Shown here piece by piece: positions 1 to 13,016 of a DNA stretch of 64,000 nt. Under the pieces are notes generated by a model. The model saw only the letters and a list, made by a program, of their open reading frames with translations. It was not told the DNA's origin and did no database searches. The stretch is from Tubulanus polymorphus (lineage: Eukaryota > Nemertea > Palaeonemertea > Tubulaniformes > Tubulanidae): positions 14,203,962-14,267,961 of the forward strand of contig NC_134034.1 in the NCBI RefSeq assembly GCF_964204645.1, read 5' to 3'. The position numbers and the translations under genes were made by a program. How positions within the stretch are numbered: position 1 is the stretch's first letter; the number at the start of each line of letters is the position of its first letter.

Positions 1-309
1 AATAGATTTGAATGTTGTGAATTTGGTACGTCTGATATATGGAAATTAAATTCCTTCCATTTTTGTCGTAATTCTTATGTGAATTGAGGCCGAGCTACTC
101 GAAGCTTCATTTAAACGAAGGTTTTCACATATTGTAAATAGTAACTTTCGTTAGTTTAAAATGTCATTTCAAACTAGATATTATGTAACCTTTACAAATG
201 AATCGAAATACATCGAGAATGGTTTGCAAGAAAACGTTTTTGATTTTTTTTCTTCTTTATGACGGGACTCAGTTCGACATTTCTGACGAAACTGGCTCCA
301 AATTCTTAC

Positions 310-1006
310 CGTAACACAGCGAGATATCACAGTATTCTTTGACGACTGATCCGTTTAAATCGACCAGGCAGTATAAACCTCTGACGTCACGAGTAGGATT
401 TCTACAATAGTTAGCCGCGTCATATTCGGTCGGGTCTGGGAAATCTGAGGCGTTAAAATTAGTTGCGGATTGCCAGTTTAAACACTCTTTACCGCTGATA
501 GATTTCCAAGTTCTACCCGTGTAATTACTACCGAGTTCATTCATTCTACACTCAATAGCCGGCTCTGAAATATTCAAATAATTCTAAATCAAAATCTAAA
601 CAGTGCCCTGAAAATTAAATTCTTTAACAACGAAGTCAATTCTAAGAAGGAAGAGGTCCGTTTGCTTTTGATCCTTTTACTAAGGATCAACTGATCAGTA
701 TTCAGACCTATTCGGATTTAGAGAAGTGAAGGATTGAGAATTGAGATGATTTACCGCAGAATGGTATATTACAAGTCTCCCAGTCACGTTCTCCGAGCCC
801 GTAAGCACACCACGGTCCTGTAGAATCTAGATCTGGATTTCTGCAATAACTTGTATTCATCGTTTTATCAGAGAACTGATCGGCTTTATAATGTTCTTCG
901 TGTGTTACCCACAATAGACACGTTAAACCGGACATAGTCTTGTTCTGATGACCGATATAATTAAACCCTGTTGCAGTTTGACGACAATCCATCGTCACAT
1001 CGACAT
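310..1006 (-). CDS. Partial gene: two consecutive kringle-domain exons
   Basis: Two exons read right to left. Exon A (1006-755) and exon B (564-310) each encode one complete kringle of about 84 residues. Exon A has an acceptor ending GTTTTAG and a donor GTAAATC; exon B has an acceptor ending TTTCAG and a donor GTAAGAA. Each domain shows the six-cysteine kringle pattern, with the family signatures YCRNP and a late W/Y-C pair (GPWC in the first, GLYC in the second). Kringles are extracellular disulphide-bonded modules of proteases, receptors and growth factors that bind ligands or lysine. No protease, kinase or transmembrane segment is visible because the gene continues beyond position 1 and its 5' end is not resolved, so the full protein cannot be named. 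It is transcribed divergently from the gene starting at 2661. Confidence 0.85.
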
Positions 1007-2660
1007 CTAAAACCACATAAAGTTGAAAATATCGTTTGTTATTGTTTTCGTACTAATGACTGGACACTGTCTCAGCTATCACCTTTACTACCACAGCAAG
1101 GCTATATTTAGGGGACCAAGGTGCGCGAAGCCCCCTAGTTTTTGCCAAGTTGATAATATTGCTGTTCATTTTGTTTTAGAATCTATCAATACGCTCAGAC
1201 GTGAACAATTTGTTTTATTTTCTCGGTGGGAAGAGACTCCCAAACCCCCCTTAAATGCTTCGTACTTACGGCACTCTATTCTAAATAGGATCCACCCCTG
1301 ACAACTTCCGTCATCGGGAATAAAGTTATTCAAACATAACTCTGCACTGGAAGTTACTATGTGTGGTTAGTGATAGATTCTCTGACAGGGAAACACAATT
1401 ACAGAGAGAGAAAAATCTTATCTGAAGTCGATTAGAACGAATAATAACAGGAGGAATATATTTCGCTTGATATTGATTATTGTATAAATTCTGTAGAAAA
1501 AACACGTTTTATTTGTGACGAATGTTAATTTATTATCGATTCCATCCTCATGAATCTATAGATAATAGTTTGGACGCAGTTTATTTCTATGTTTTTTCAC
1601 TCGTGCGATAATGCATACGAGCAATTCTGCTGTTATTTGTAATATAGTATTAAATATTTCATTTGCCGCTTGTCAATACGGTACTGAGGCTGCGATGAGA
1701 GTTTTAGCGATAAACTGCGCTTACTGTAGTATGTTTTATTCTTTTAGTATAGTTCTGAATTCAATACGTTGATGGATTTCAAAGAGTTTCCCTTAATGAG
1801 AAAGTTATAATTGATGATCCTGTCTGATCGAATATCGGATATAGGAAATCAGCAAAGCTTTTAAAAGCATACATTTTAACGAGATGATTGTATCCGGGTG
1901 ATAGTTAGACAGCCGGAAACGTGATAGAAATTTTTTTAAATCTAAAATCTGAGTACTAGAAATTACTCGATGAATCTTTAGCCATTCTAAACTTGCAAAT
2001 ATAAATTTCAATGCTGAAATATCAACTTTTTTCATAGAAGTCACTGTGACGTCACTGAGAACAACCGACGTCTGAGAAGCACTAATACAATCGATAGGCC
2101 TACGGTTTTTTGTAATCTGAAAATGATTAGAATTTAGATAAGTTTATAAAGATTATAAGACTCTTCACCTGATAAAAATGCTGAAAAGTGCATCAAAACT
2201 GCAATGATCCCCGTAATTATCCGCGTCGACATTGACATTTCGCGGGTACTCCGGCACCCCAGCAGGTGGAATCAGGACAGTTAATCCTGAATTCTTTTCT
2301 GATTTTGTGTGAAACAAAAATGCTTGATTACTTTAAGAAAAACGTTTCTTTAGATAACGCTGAATTAAAACCACTCGTTCTGAAAACTACGCCGTGCCGA
2401 GCGACTGACCGCGGAGTCCGAGATTGAATCGGAGATACCCACAATTTTTCCATACCGGTAGCAAGTCCAACCTCCAGGTTTTCGTGTGGAAGTCCAGCTT
2501 CCAGATATTAGTGTTTGGTCACATGATCACAAAATGGCAGCGCCCATGAAAATATGAATATTTGCAAATATTTTTCCGATCTAACACAAATAAACTGATT
2601 AAAACTAGATAAATAGCTCGAATAATAACAAAAATGTAACGAATCTTTCTATCGAACACA
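1007..2660. other. Spacer between kringle gene and ARM/SPRY gene, no gene seen
   Basis: No exon with a recognisable domain was found on either strand. A 92-codon plus-strand frame at 1023-1301 begins with a hydrophobic, signal-peptide-like stretch but has no recognisable family or splice support. Just before the next gene, 2534-2557 holds a seven-codon upstream ORF (M-A-A-P-M-K-I-stop) in an AAAATGGCAGC context resembling a YY1-type promoter element, so this is probably 5' UTR or promoter of the 2661 gene. Confidence 0.5.
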
Positions 2661-5600
2661 ATGAAAGGAAGTCTATTTATAATACCAGCTCTCGGTGTTT
2701 TAGCTATTGCTCATTTTCTGTTGAAATACGCGCGGAAAAAAATCCGACAGATACGAGATGAAGCTGCGTTACCTTCAAAAGCGGATTTAATTCCAGCTCT
2801 GAGCGGTAAGTCATCAGAAAGTATTCGTAGGGTTTCAACTGATTTGGTTGTTTGTAATATCATGTTGGATAGTTTGTCTAGCCTAGTCTGAATACAGAAT
2901 ACCAGTTGATTATGGGTTGTTTGGGAAACGGCGGTTAGAAATAGGTACTAGACTAGCGCAGGGTGGATGCAGAATGAGAGAATTGAAGTTTTGTATGTCA
3001 GCATGTCGTCTGTCCTGCAGGAGTAGCTTAACCTTTGAATGATCCAGGACAATGATCTAAACTAATGATTTGTATGTTTTTATTTTGTAGGAGTTGATTT
3101 AAATTCACTTGCTGTTTTATCTCAATCGAGTGATATCAATCTCAGACGATGCGCTGAACAATTTATTGTTGAAAGATTCACATCGAGAAGTAAAACTTAC
3201 TGCATAAGTATTCTGAATCAGGGGTGAATCAAGGGCTGATATTGAAGAACTGTTCACATCCCAAAAGGGAACTTTCAAGTCCAAAGTTCAATATTAGGGG
3301 TACAAGCCAAGCATCGTGCTCAAAGAAAAACATGGTTTCAAAATCCTATCAATTCATGATCACTGAAAATAATGATCTATTTAAAAAAACAAATTGATTT
3401 TTTTTTCATTGATCTACATTATTCATGGAGATTTAAGTTTAAACATTATTTCTAAATCTATTTAATCTCTTAAAAGATTTATCAGCTCCATTCGTACATA
3501 AAACTGTACATAATACTGTACATTGCAAGTTTCTATTGTTGGTGAAATGAAAAAGGCTTATAAAAAAATTAAATGAACTTATACAAGTATCAGCAGACTA
3601 GGTCCCCTGGTTCCACCCCTGTGCATTCAATCATCAATTGAGACCGAATTTCAATAAAGATGTTAAGTATATTTTCTGTATGTTTTCAGAAGAGTATCTC
3701 GAGGCTCTGTTTACGGAATGTTTAAATGGAGATACGTTGAAAGGTTGCACGGTGTTAATCACTATTTTGAGTAATGGATATTGGCCGGTAGGATTCGATA
3801 CGGTTACTATGGTAACGATGGCTAAAGTTCTCATGCAACATTCGCCTAAAGAAACCTCGACAAAACAGTTAAGAATTGATCAGTTGGCGACTGAAGGTTT
3901 ATTCACTAGTTACGCGATGGAGTATAATCCATGTAAGAGAATTCAATATGCAAACATTTTATAACTCACAGGATTTTTTATTGTAAAAAGTGACCAGCGA
4001 TCTTACATCAACATTCTTACAGATCGGGGAAGTCAGCAAATTCCTAATTTCATTTTTCCTGCGAGGAAAATCTTGGAATTCAAATTTTTGGAGTTTAGCT
4101 GTTCTTGCTGGTGATAAGGGGTTCTAAAAACCTCTTGTAAATAAACAGCCCTCACTTTGGATTTCTTATAATTCAATCAGGGAATTTTTGGTCGACCGTC
4201 AAGGAAGAACCCTGTTGTCAAATTAATTTCGCTATTTTTTCATGCTGAAAATTTCGCTGTATTTTCAAGGTTTATTCTTTAATCGTCATATGAATATTTG
4301 TTACTATTATTATTTTGCAGCTGAGAAGTTGAAGATGTTGGTTCGAGAAGTTCCTGGAATAGCGTTTCATTTAATCGATAGATTAGAAGTATCTCGTGAT
4401 AAAGATATATTGCGTTTTAGTTTGTTAATGGTGCATGAATTTATTTCTCTGGGTTCGTTGAATGATTTTCAGAGTCTGAAGTTAAGTTCGTTCCGCAGTT
4501 GTGGCTTGAGTTTGGATCTAGAGCTTGAATTAGTTCATTTTCATCGTTTAGAGATCAATTTGAATCTAGAACTGTGGAACTGACTCAGTAATAACTTCCT
4601 ATGAAATCCCAATTATTCTTGTTTACTCTTAATTTTAGAAGAAACAGAAAAATACATCGTCATTTCTGATGGAGTGAAAATTTTATCCCAAGTATTCAAC
4701 AGTCAACAGGTACAGAGATGAATTCAGGATCAAGTTTCACAATTTTGATACCAAATTAAATTATAATATAAGAGAATTCGACTTTAATTCATTTTCAGAA
4801 TTGTTAAGACTAAGAGTCAGATCGTGGGGCAGTAGAATTATTGAACTTGCATCTTAAATATGTCATTTTCATTTTAGGGAGATTCAAATATGCAGAACTT
4901 ATGTCTTCAATGTCTCATAGAATTGGCTAGTAAATATCCAATTGGTAAGTCAGTCAGCTAGTCAATCAGTCAGGTAGTCAGTCAGTCAATCAATCAGTCA
5001 GCTAGTCAGTCAGTCAATCAATCAGTCAGTACTGTCAATAAATGAACATGATGAATAAAATTGATCTGATTTCTTTTCAGAACCAGTTATTTTTGACATG
5101 CATCGTCAGTTAATTGCTTGTTTACGCACGACGGATGAAAATGAAAATAAACTGCTCATTAAACACGCATTAATGATGCTTTCAAAACTGAAAGGTTTGT
5201 AAGTTTTTAGAAAACAGTTATGAGTTATTAGAGTAAACTGAATTACCGGGTATTCTTACAATATTAGTTCTGATATTGTTTTATGCATTAATAAGTTGAT
5301 TAGTTTTGAATTGTTTGTAGTTGAGAATCTGTGTAAGATAGCTGAGATTCCTGGTATTGTCGGAGCATTCAGCAGAAATTTGTCCGGTCCATTAGATTTA
5401 CAACAACAAGTATTACAACTTTTATTCAATATCGCCTGTGATTCTGGTACGTCACTATTCTATAGATACAAATGAAAACTTCAGTTTTTCTTGTGCGCTG
5501 ATAAAAACATCTCTAGTTATTGTTTGTTTCATTTCAGTTACATTTAAACAACAAATCCTGAATTGTCATGATATAATCAATGTGTTGCCTGTACTGTATC

Positions 5601-8600
5601 AGAGCAGTGATAAAGAAGTTTGCTCTTATTCTCTGGCTTTAACTCATTGTTTACTTTATGATGGTAAGAATCTTATATATTATGAAAGCTCTGTAGTGCT
5701 ATATTCCAGGGCCAATCTAGGGGTATATTCAGGAGTCCAGACTCGTGCCTTCCTATTGAGATTTTCCTTTTCTTAAAACCTGCAAATTTGACACTCATCC
5801 TTTCAGAAATTGCATGTTTCCAGAGTGTTTCTTTAATAATTTCTAATACTAAGTGTGGAATTCAAACTTGAGACCTTCAGAGTGGCTGCTTCACTCGAGG
5901 AATGGCTGCCCATTCTTTATTGTACCATTCGGTTGCAGTATTTGATTTCCCAGTTTGATAGTTTGAGATTTTTTCGATATTTCAGCTGAAAGTTCTGTGG
6001 CTTTGAAACTAGTGAATTCTAATGATAAGATAGTATCAAGTCTAAGCTCATTAACGAATCTACGTGGTGAATTAGCCATACATGGGATGGTTGTTGGAAT
6101 ATTAGCTGTATTCTGCTGTTCCGGTTGGTAAACATAAGCATTTGGCCGCTGAAAAATCAAAGCTAAGTCATAATGAAATAAAGTGTCATAAACTAATAAC
6201 AGTGCAAATGATTTCATCTTGTAGAGGAAGCCATTTTGAAAGTGATGAAACATGCCAAAGCTATTCCCGCAATCATATACTTTGTTAAGTTGTATTCATC
6301 CGATAAAGATATCAAGACAAATGGAACAGGAATGTTACTCAATTTAGCTATGACATCAGGTACGGATAATGAAACATCCCTCGTTCGAGTTTTTATCAGT
6401 TCCTGTATCAGTCAGATTAAACTAGTTGATTTATTTTCTATATTTTATGACAGATGCGAATAAGAAAGCTATTTTAGAAGCTGGTGGATTGTCAGCATTG
6501 TTAGACGTAGCTTGGGAAGATAATGAAATGGAACTCAGTACGATGGCAGCTAAAACTCTAATCATTCTAGCTCATTCAGGTTGATTATATGAATTAATTG
6601 TGTCTAAAATCCACATAAAATATGCGTTAACCATCATTTGAATATTATCATCTATCAGTTGATGTATTACTTACTGGTTTGTGTATTGTTTCTATAGGTT
6701 TTAGCACTCAAATGAAGGTGGAATTTGCTTCTGATTACGGCACATTATCAGTAGCTGGTAATCGTGTGATCGTCACTGAACCAAAGGTAAATACAATCAT
6801 TATTGTCATAGCTGTGATTATCATTATGTTGAACACTTATTTGCATATACAAATTGGAAATGATGAATGCGATGAATTATGTAATGGCGACTTAACTGAG
6901 TTTGATAACTGATGAATTACATCCTCGAGATTATACAGAATTTAACTGTTATCATTTCAATTAATTGTCTGTTGTTTTATTCGCAGTTTGATGTGATCAG
7001 ATGGAAATTATCTACGAACAAGTTGAAACACGTTTTACACGCAGTTAAAATGTCTGATTTAGATGAGTTTATAATTCCTACTGGTCCTACTTTCTATTCT
7101 GGTGGAATCGTTTATGTATTTATCGCGACTGGTCAGAAACCGAAATCTATCTTATCAGAACTTTTCAATAGAGGTAAGCTCATTAAAAGTGTTCAAACAG
7201 TTCCTCAGTCTGTAAAATAGCTTATAAATTCTAATAACTCTTTTACTAATTTGTGTTTAAGAATTCAAAGAGTCGTTGATATTTGAAAATGATGAAGGTA
7301 TTTCTAGTATTGATGAAATAGTCTCAGTGAATGGTAATTGTATATTGATTGGTGTAATACAAGGAGGAGCTTTATACATTAAACATCATCAGATCTCTAC
7401 TGATAATGAAATCAACTTGGAATATAACATTGATTTAGGTAAAAACAATAGTTTTATTCTGATAACTTTCTCATTTAAGCTAAGCTTCTGCAGCTCAGAA
7501 TTTTTGTGCAAGTTGTGATCAGTAAAATCAGGGTCAGGGGAAATTTATATAGTTCATCTATGATTTCTCATATTTTTAGATGATTTAGTGCAGCGAATCA
7601 CATTGGAAAAATTGACTTCACCAATGATCTCAATTCTTATAGAATCTCCAGTGAATGCATCCATCAGCAAAATAACAGTAAGAATTCAACCTGCATTTCA
7701 TTTTCAATCAATTGATTCTAGTCAAATCAGAACTTCAGTAGAACTTAGTGCAGGGTTAAATAAACGTATGTGTTTATTGTTTGTTCATTAGGAGTTGGAA
7801 CTATTAGAAGTATTTGCCCATCAGAAGTTACACGCTCAAGCCTTCATGATCACTAATGGATGGTTCGGACATATCAGATATATGATTCTGTAAGTTATTA
7901 CTATAACTACCCTTGCCATATATATTTATATATCTGTGATGTAGTGAATTTTATTGTATTAATTTCAGACATGTTTCCGATGGTTTAGACAAACAACAGG
8001 AAATTGAACCACTTGGATATTTACACTGTTTGGCAGCTGTGAAACTGTTGGCAATATTAGCGGTTCCACACGGTATCACCACCTCTCTTCTCTATATTTT
8101 CTCTGTTAAATCATCCCCTAATTATCCATGTTTTTCTGGTTTTTTCAGACGCCGTTGTTTTGAATTTTCATGAGTTTTTGCCTCTTTTGTTGAGTCTTCA
8201 AAACGCGATCACGAATCTTTGGATTAAAGATATGATTGACACATCCACTGATCTTCAGAAACATGGTTAGTTTGAACCATACAGCGAAGTATGTAAACGT
8301 ATCTGTTATTTCTGACTTCAATCGAGAAATTACAATTATCTTTATTTCAGTGATAAAAAAGTACAATGAAATCCTACAGAACATTGCTCGTGTTTCACTA
8401 CTGGTTATATACAGAGCGTGTCACTCTACTAAAATGTTAAACTCCATACAAACAGTTTATAGTAGCTGGTCTCTGTTATTATCATCAGGAAATATTTCCT
8501 CTTGGTTCGAGGTAAGTAAAAATGATCATGTTTCCATTAAGTATTTATTTAGTGTTTCATGTTTTGATTTATATTTGTACGTAGGTTGTATGTGGATATA

Positions 8601-11126
8601 TACTCAATACTCTTTCCTGCTGCGACAATAAAGAAGTTATCAATTCTGATGCCGGTGTTTGTTGTACATTCAGTGAATCAGATTCTACTCCTTCTATTCA
8701 GCTTTCCGCTAACAAACTTCAGGTAAATATCTTGGTTTTTTACGGCAGTATAGTAACAGTAAATTGATTTCAAACGATGAATATTTCTAATCTATTTTAG
8801 GTTAGAAATGATGACGATCGAACATTTGAAAGTATACGCACAACGCACAGTGTATCAGCTACTGATGACATCATGCAGTTTTACGCTGGATGGTATTATG
8901 AAGTATGTTTTAATGTTGATACTTAGTTTGAAGGGATCCAGGGTCCAGTTGCACAGTCGTGACTTAAGTCAAAAAGTGTTCTTAAATCTTAAAACTGATC
9001 TTTAATTGTTAGATTGGCTATAGAACAAAGTTGGTCACAGACTGGTCTCAAGTCTAAGCCATGACTATGCAGGCGGCCCCAGTTCTGTAGTGGCTGGAAC
9101 CATTTTCAACTGTAGAGTCTATGAACTATGGAACTAGCTTGTCTTTCTTTAACTCAAATTTTGTATTTAGTTTTGACGTAGTATGTCCAACTTTAAAAAC
9201 AAACTTTCGGATAGATAACAGACTCATTTAGAACTACTTGTTTATTTAGGTGACACTGAATTCTAGTGGTATTATTCAGTTAGGATGGGCGACTGCTGAT
9301 TGTAAATTTACACCGTTAAAAGGTTTAGGTGTCGGCGATGATGAACATTCCGTTGCTTATGATGGATATAGAGCTAAAAAATGGAATGGTGCGCTTACAT
9401 CAAACCAGGTACCAGAATTTTCATGTTAATTTCTCTGCATCAGGATCCAGTCCTTAGTCACAAGTTAGATTCGACTCTTAAGAATTGGGTTTTGATTGAT
9501 GATCCCTCTGAATTACGATCTGTTTTTAGGCTGTGAATGATTATGGAGAGAAGTGGAATAAAGGAGCTGTAATAGGTTGTCTTCTTACTAAAACTGGTGA
9601 TGTTTCTTACACACAAAACGGAATTCCCCTCGGTATCGCATTTCAAGGTAACCAAATATCCATCGTCCTTAAAATCAATATTGAACATAAGATGAATTTG
9701 ATTATCATTTGATGATGTGATTTTTCAGATATTGACATGAATAAGAAATGGTTTCCAGCCGTATCTTTATCTACAGATCAACAAGTTACATTTAACTTTG
9801 GTGCCGCAGAATTCAGGTCAGTTAAGACAAACTGTATCATACATGAGCATGTGTATAAAACATGTACATGTTTATGATTGATTTATTAATTTTTCTGTCT
9901 ATCTACAGTTTTCAACCACCAGCTGATTATATATCCATTTATAAATACGCTGTGAACAGTTCAGAAGAAATTGAGTCGAACGTGAAGCCAAAATCAGAAC
10001 CTGTAAGTAAATAATGACTATAGATAGCCACCAGTAGACTGCTCCTGATTATCACGTGCCTCAGATTAAATATTTGAAATTTCCCTACACCAATTCATCT
10101 GATGATGACTCTTCATCAAACCGACTGCCATGGAATTTTCCTTTCTTGTACAGAAAATTTATCGCTTTTGAAAAATCCGAGGCAAACGCGTAGTCTACTG
10201 TAGAATCATAAACCCACAATCACAACCTATTAACATTGAAAGATTGCATCGTCTAATATAAACTCGTAATCACTAAATACATCTGATTGTCGTTTCAACT
10301 GACGTATCAACTCAATTCTATGAATAGTTTTAAAAAACTAGGTTGTTTCATCGATTGAAGTCAATTGTCTAAGGAATCGCATAACTGATTGATTTTATGG
10401 TTGAATGATATTTTAGAAAGAAGATTTAGAAAACTACGTGAATCAATCGGAAATAAATCATCCAGTTCCATCTTTGTATTATGAAATACAACTGGATCAA
10501 CCTTCGAAACAAACGCTCGAGTTCGGATATATTACTGGAAATAAATCTGTGAAGGTGAAGGTCATTATTAATCAATGATTTATAGTTTTCGATTGTTTTC
10601 GTAATTTTCCTAAATAGATTTTTTATCTATTCACAGAAAACGTGTTTATTGAATGGTTACACTTTAGAATTGCCCGATAACAAACAGGTATTGTGTGTGA
10701 AATAGAACACTGATTTCGACAATTGAATGAAACCGATTTATCTGTATGGGGTATTTTCTATTTTCTAGGTCAATGTTAGATATCCATTGTGTATTGGTTT
10801 GGGTTATTTACTGTATGAAACAGCGTTTTTGATAACTATGAATGGTAATGTTGTCGGTACGTCTCCTACAAATCTACTTCCACTTAATCAACATCGCATT
10901 CAAATGCTGTCTCTATTCTTTAAATTATTCATTTCTTTCAGATATGAAATTTCCAATCACTTTAACGAGTCAAGTTCATTTGCTGCCCTACTTTAACGAT
11001 TCTAGGTTGAATGTTAATTACGGATCAAAGTCATTCAAATATTCGGTTTGTAACGATAAGAAATACAATTTAACTGCAGGTGCTTTACTGATGGACTATT
11101 TCACATTAAGTACCACTCAAACCTAA
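2661..11126 (+). CDS. Unrecognised armadillo-repeat protein with two C-terminal SPRY domains
   Basis: Thirty exons join in phase to 1237 codons: 2661-2805, 3091-3189, 3690-3932, 4321-4452, 4639-4709, 4878-4944, 5081-5194, 5321-5446, 5538-5663, 5986-6123, 6225-6359, 6454-6579, 6698-6786, 6987-7173, 7262-7438, 7580-7677, 7792-7889, 7969-8072, 8149-8265, 8351-8511, 8585-8722, 8801-8902, 9250-9408, 9530-9647, 9729-9816, 9909-10002, 10417-10554, 10637-10687, 10769-10856, 10942-11126. Residues 3-22 form one hydrophobic helix followed by KYARKK, suggesting an N-terminal membrane anchor. Residues about 50-540 are helical and armadillo-like, clearest near 440-530 (motif ILEAGGLSALL). Residues about 925-1050 are a SPRY domain (GWYYEVTL, GWATADCKF, a YDG motif, YTQNGIPLG, FNFGAAEF). 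Residues about 1090-1215 look like a second SPRY (YYEIQL, FGYITG, ITMNGNVV, VNYGSKSF). The exon 4 donor (GTTCGT) is the weakest junction. Domains are seen; the function and the family name are unknown to me. Confidence 0.88.
4483..4585. mobile_element. Possible palindromic MITE-like remnant in an intron
   Basis: Lies in the intron after exon 4 of the ARM/SPRY gene. Its ends are inverted relatives of AGTTCCACAGTT (left: GTTCCGCAGTTG; right: ACTGTGGAACTGA), the same termini seen in the clearer copy at 19449-19555. Degenerate, so tentative. Confidence 0.4.
4945..5032. repeat. (GTCA)n/(ATCA)n microsatellite starting at a splice donor
   Basis: Imperfect 4-bp repeats of GTCA and ATCA, broken by CTA, begin directly in the donor of ARM/SPRY exon 6 (GTAAGTCAGTCAG) and fill the first two thirds of the intron. 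Confidence 0.8.
8936..9083. mobile_element. Palindromic MITE-like element, family A
   Basis: The left end reads GGTCCAGTTGCACAGTCGTG and the right end is an imperfect inverted copy (GCCATGACTATGCAGGCGG). The middle holds CTTAAATCTTAA and GATTGGCTATAGAAC motifs shared with the element at 12689-12840. It fills part of the long intron before the SPRY1 exon at 9250. No coding capacity. Confidence 0.65.
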
Positions 11127-11298
11127 CTGGCACTATCGGATTTATCAGCCCGACAACTGTTGTATTTATTCAAATTTATGTTAAAAATGATGGTATAGTA
11201 ATCAACTTAGGGCCTAAAACCATTGGCTCATTATATGTTGTAAATGTATATTTAAGATAATTTGCCATTTTATGTTGCATTTTGTGTATTAACCATGA

Positions 11299-11304
11299 AA
11301 TAAA
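11299..11304 (+). terminator. Polyadenylation signal of the ARM/SPRY gene
   Basis: AATAAA 173 bp after the stop codon at 11124-11126, the first canonical signal downstream. Confidence 0.65.
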
Positions 11305-11880
11305 TATTTGTACAAGAACAGGCTTTGAATTTGTTGAATTTATGAACGGTGTTCAGTGAATTTTTCTTCGTTCCTGGTTTTCTACCGTATAGGGAAAGAA
11401 GGTGATGTCTCTTTTACCCCTAGGAAAAAAAATTGAATCTGTCTTGGACGCCCCCAGTGTCTGTGACGGCTGGTGCTGCGTGTATTGTTGATACCATTCA
11501 CGGTTCAGGTACTGTGATTCGATTCAAGCTGGTTTTTCGCACATTTCCCCCATTTTCTCACTAGGTTAACTATTTGAATAAGGCGATATTATTATAATTT
11601 TCAATTGAAAACGCTTGTCATGAATTTGATAATGAATTCGGGTCGAAATAGTGGAATATTTCTGCAAAGTCACCCCTGGCCGCACTCGCATGCCAGTGGC
11701 AGTGCCGTGAAGAGTAGTTCAAATACAACTTGTTCAAGTGATAAAACCAGATACAGACAGGATCCTTCAGTACCATATAGCTATATTCAGTTGATTTGAC
11801 ACACAGGATCCAGTGAAAATATTTGCTATTTTCAGTAAATCCTCTCCGAGTCCAAACCAAAGCTTCTTCCTGATTCAAAG

Positions 11881-13016
11881 ATGGCTCCCTGTTTCTCAAA
11901 ATCAGCGTGTTATGATATCCTACCTCCGGGTTATGGTTGTGTTATTATGACCGGTGTCGGAAGTCTATTCCTCAACATGTATTTCGCCCAGAAAGTTATG
12001 AAAGCACGAAAAGACTTCGATGTTGCAGTAAGTTTATCATCGGTATTAAATTCAATAGTATGAAATTGTCTAAATTTAGGTTAAATTATAAATTGTTCTG
12101 TTCATCCACAGTATCCTACAATGTACACAGATAATAATGAATTCAACTGTATTCAAAGAGCTCATCAGAATTAGTAAGTTGAATATGAGAGGCTGTGTCC
12201 CAGGAACAATTAGTTTTTAATCGAGTTACTTGAGTCCAGCCTAAAGATTTAAGAACATTGGTTTGCTTCAACTGGGCCCTGTTCCAGAGTTTCTAGTTGA
12301 ACAGTCAAAATAAGTTCATTACAACTCGCTGTTAAACTGGACACTGAGCAGTTTGAATTACATTTATAACCTATTTTATTAAATTTCATCATAATCTGAT
12401 AATTTTTCAGTATTGAGAATTACCCACAGTTTCTGATGCTACTGTTTATTGGTGGTCTTCAATTCCCAGTAAGTTTCACAAACTGAATGATTGACATATT
12501 ATTATCGATAATTAGAATTGTCGGTAATCAGAATTAAAGATGATTGATTTAATTGATTGCAGCGTCTAACAGCAGCTGCTGGTAGTTTGTATCTAGTTGG
12601 AAGAGTATTCTACGCACGAGGATACTCAACTGGAGGTTAGAGAAAATTTCATGAATTCTTTAACGATGAACAAATACCTTTTACTGGACTCAGTTCAGGG
12701 GCCGGTTGCATAGTTATGGCTTAGACTTAATACCATTTTAATACCAACTTAGTTCTATAGCCAATCTAACAACTTAAGACCAGTCTTAAGATTTAAGACC
12801 ACTTTTGGACTTAAGTCACGACCGTGCAACTGGCCTCAGGACTCAATTCCTGGGTTAAATCAATTTTGAAACTCAATTTTATTTTCAGATCCCCAGAAGC
12901 GTTACCAAGGAGCGTTTGGTTACATCGGTTTGTTGGTTATGTTGGGTAACACTATCTGCGCTGCGTGTCACATGCTGCCGAAATGTGAAAAACCTCAGTT
13001 ACCCTGGAGAAATTAA
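11881..13016 (+). CDS. MGST3: Microsomal glutathione S-transferase 3 (MAPEG family)
   Basis: Five exons (11881-12027, 12112-12173, 12411-12468, 12563-12635, 12889-13016) join to 155 residues, close to the 152 of human MGST3. The start is the first ATG of an exon ending in a GTAAGT donor. Family hallmarks are visible: the FNCIQRAHQN motif near residues 60-70, followed by ENYP, a GRVFYARGY motif near 110, and hydrophobic segments near 18-36, 78-94, 95-112 and 127-145, giving the four-helix MAPEG bundle. MGST3 proteins are microsomal membrane enzymes with glutathione transferase or peroxidase activity towards lipid hydroperoxides and leukotriene precursors. The C-terminus ends LPWRN and lacks the acylated CC pair at the end of mammalian MGST3. 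It lies in tandem 0.75 kb downstream of the ARM/SPRY gene and converges on the calexcitin-like gene. Confidence 0.95.
12689..12840. mobile_element. Palindromic MITE-like element, family A
   Basis: In the last intron of MGST3. The left terminus GGGGCCGGTTGCATAGTTAT and the right terminus (CACGACCGTGCAACTGGCCT) are imperfect inverted copies of each other, and the centre is rich in CTTAAG/TTAAG motifs. It is the most complete copy of the family also found at 8936-9083, 40538-40650 and 43488-43560. Non-coding. Confidence 0.7.

Noticed and set aside
1023-1301. 92-codon frame with signal-peptide-like start
   Set aside because: Hydrophobic start only; no cysteine pattern, family or splice support, and it abuts the kringle exon on the other strand.
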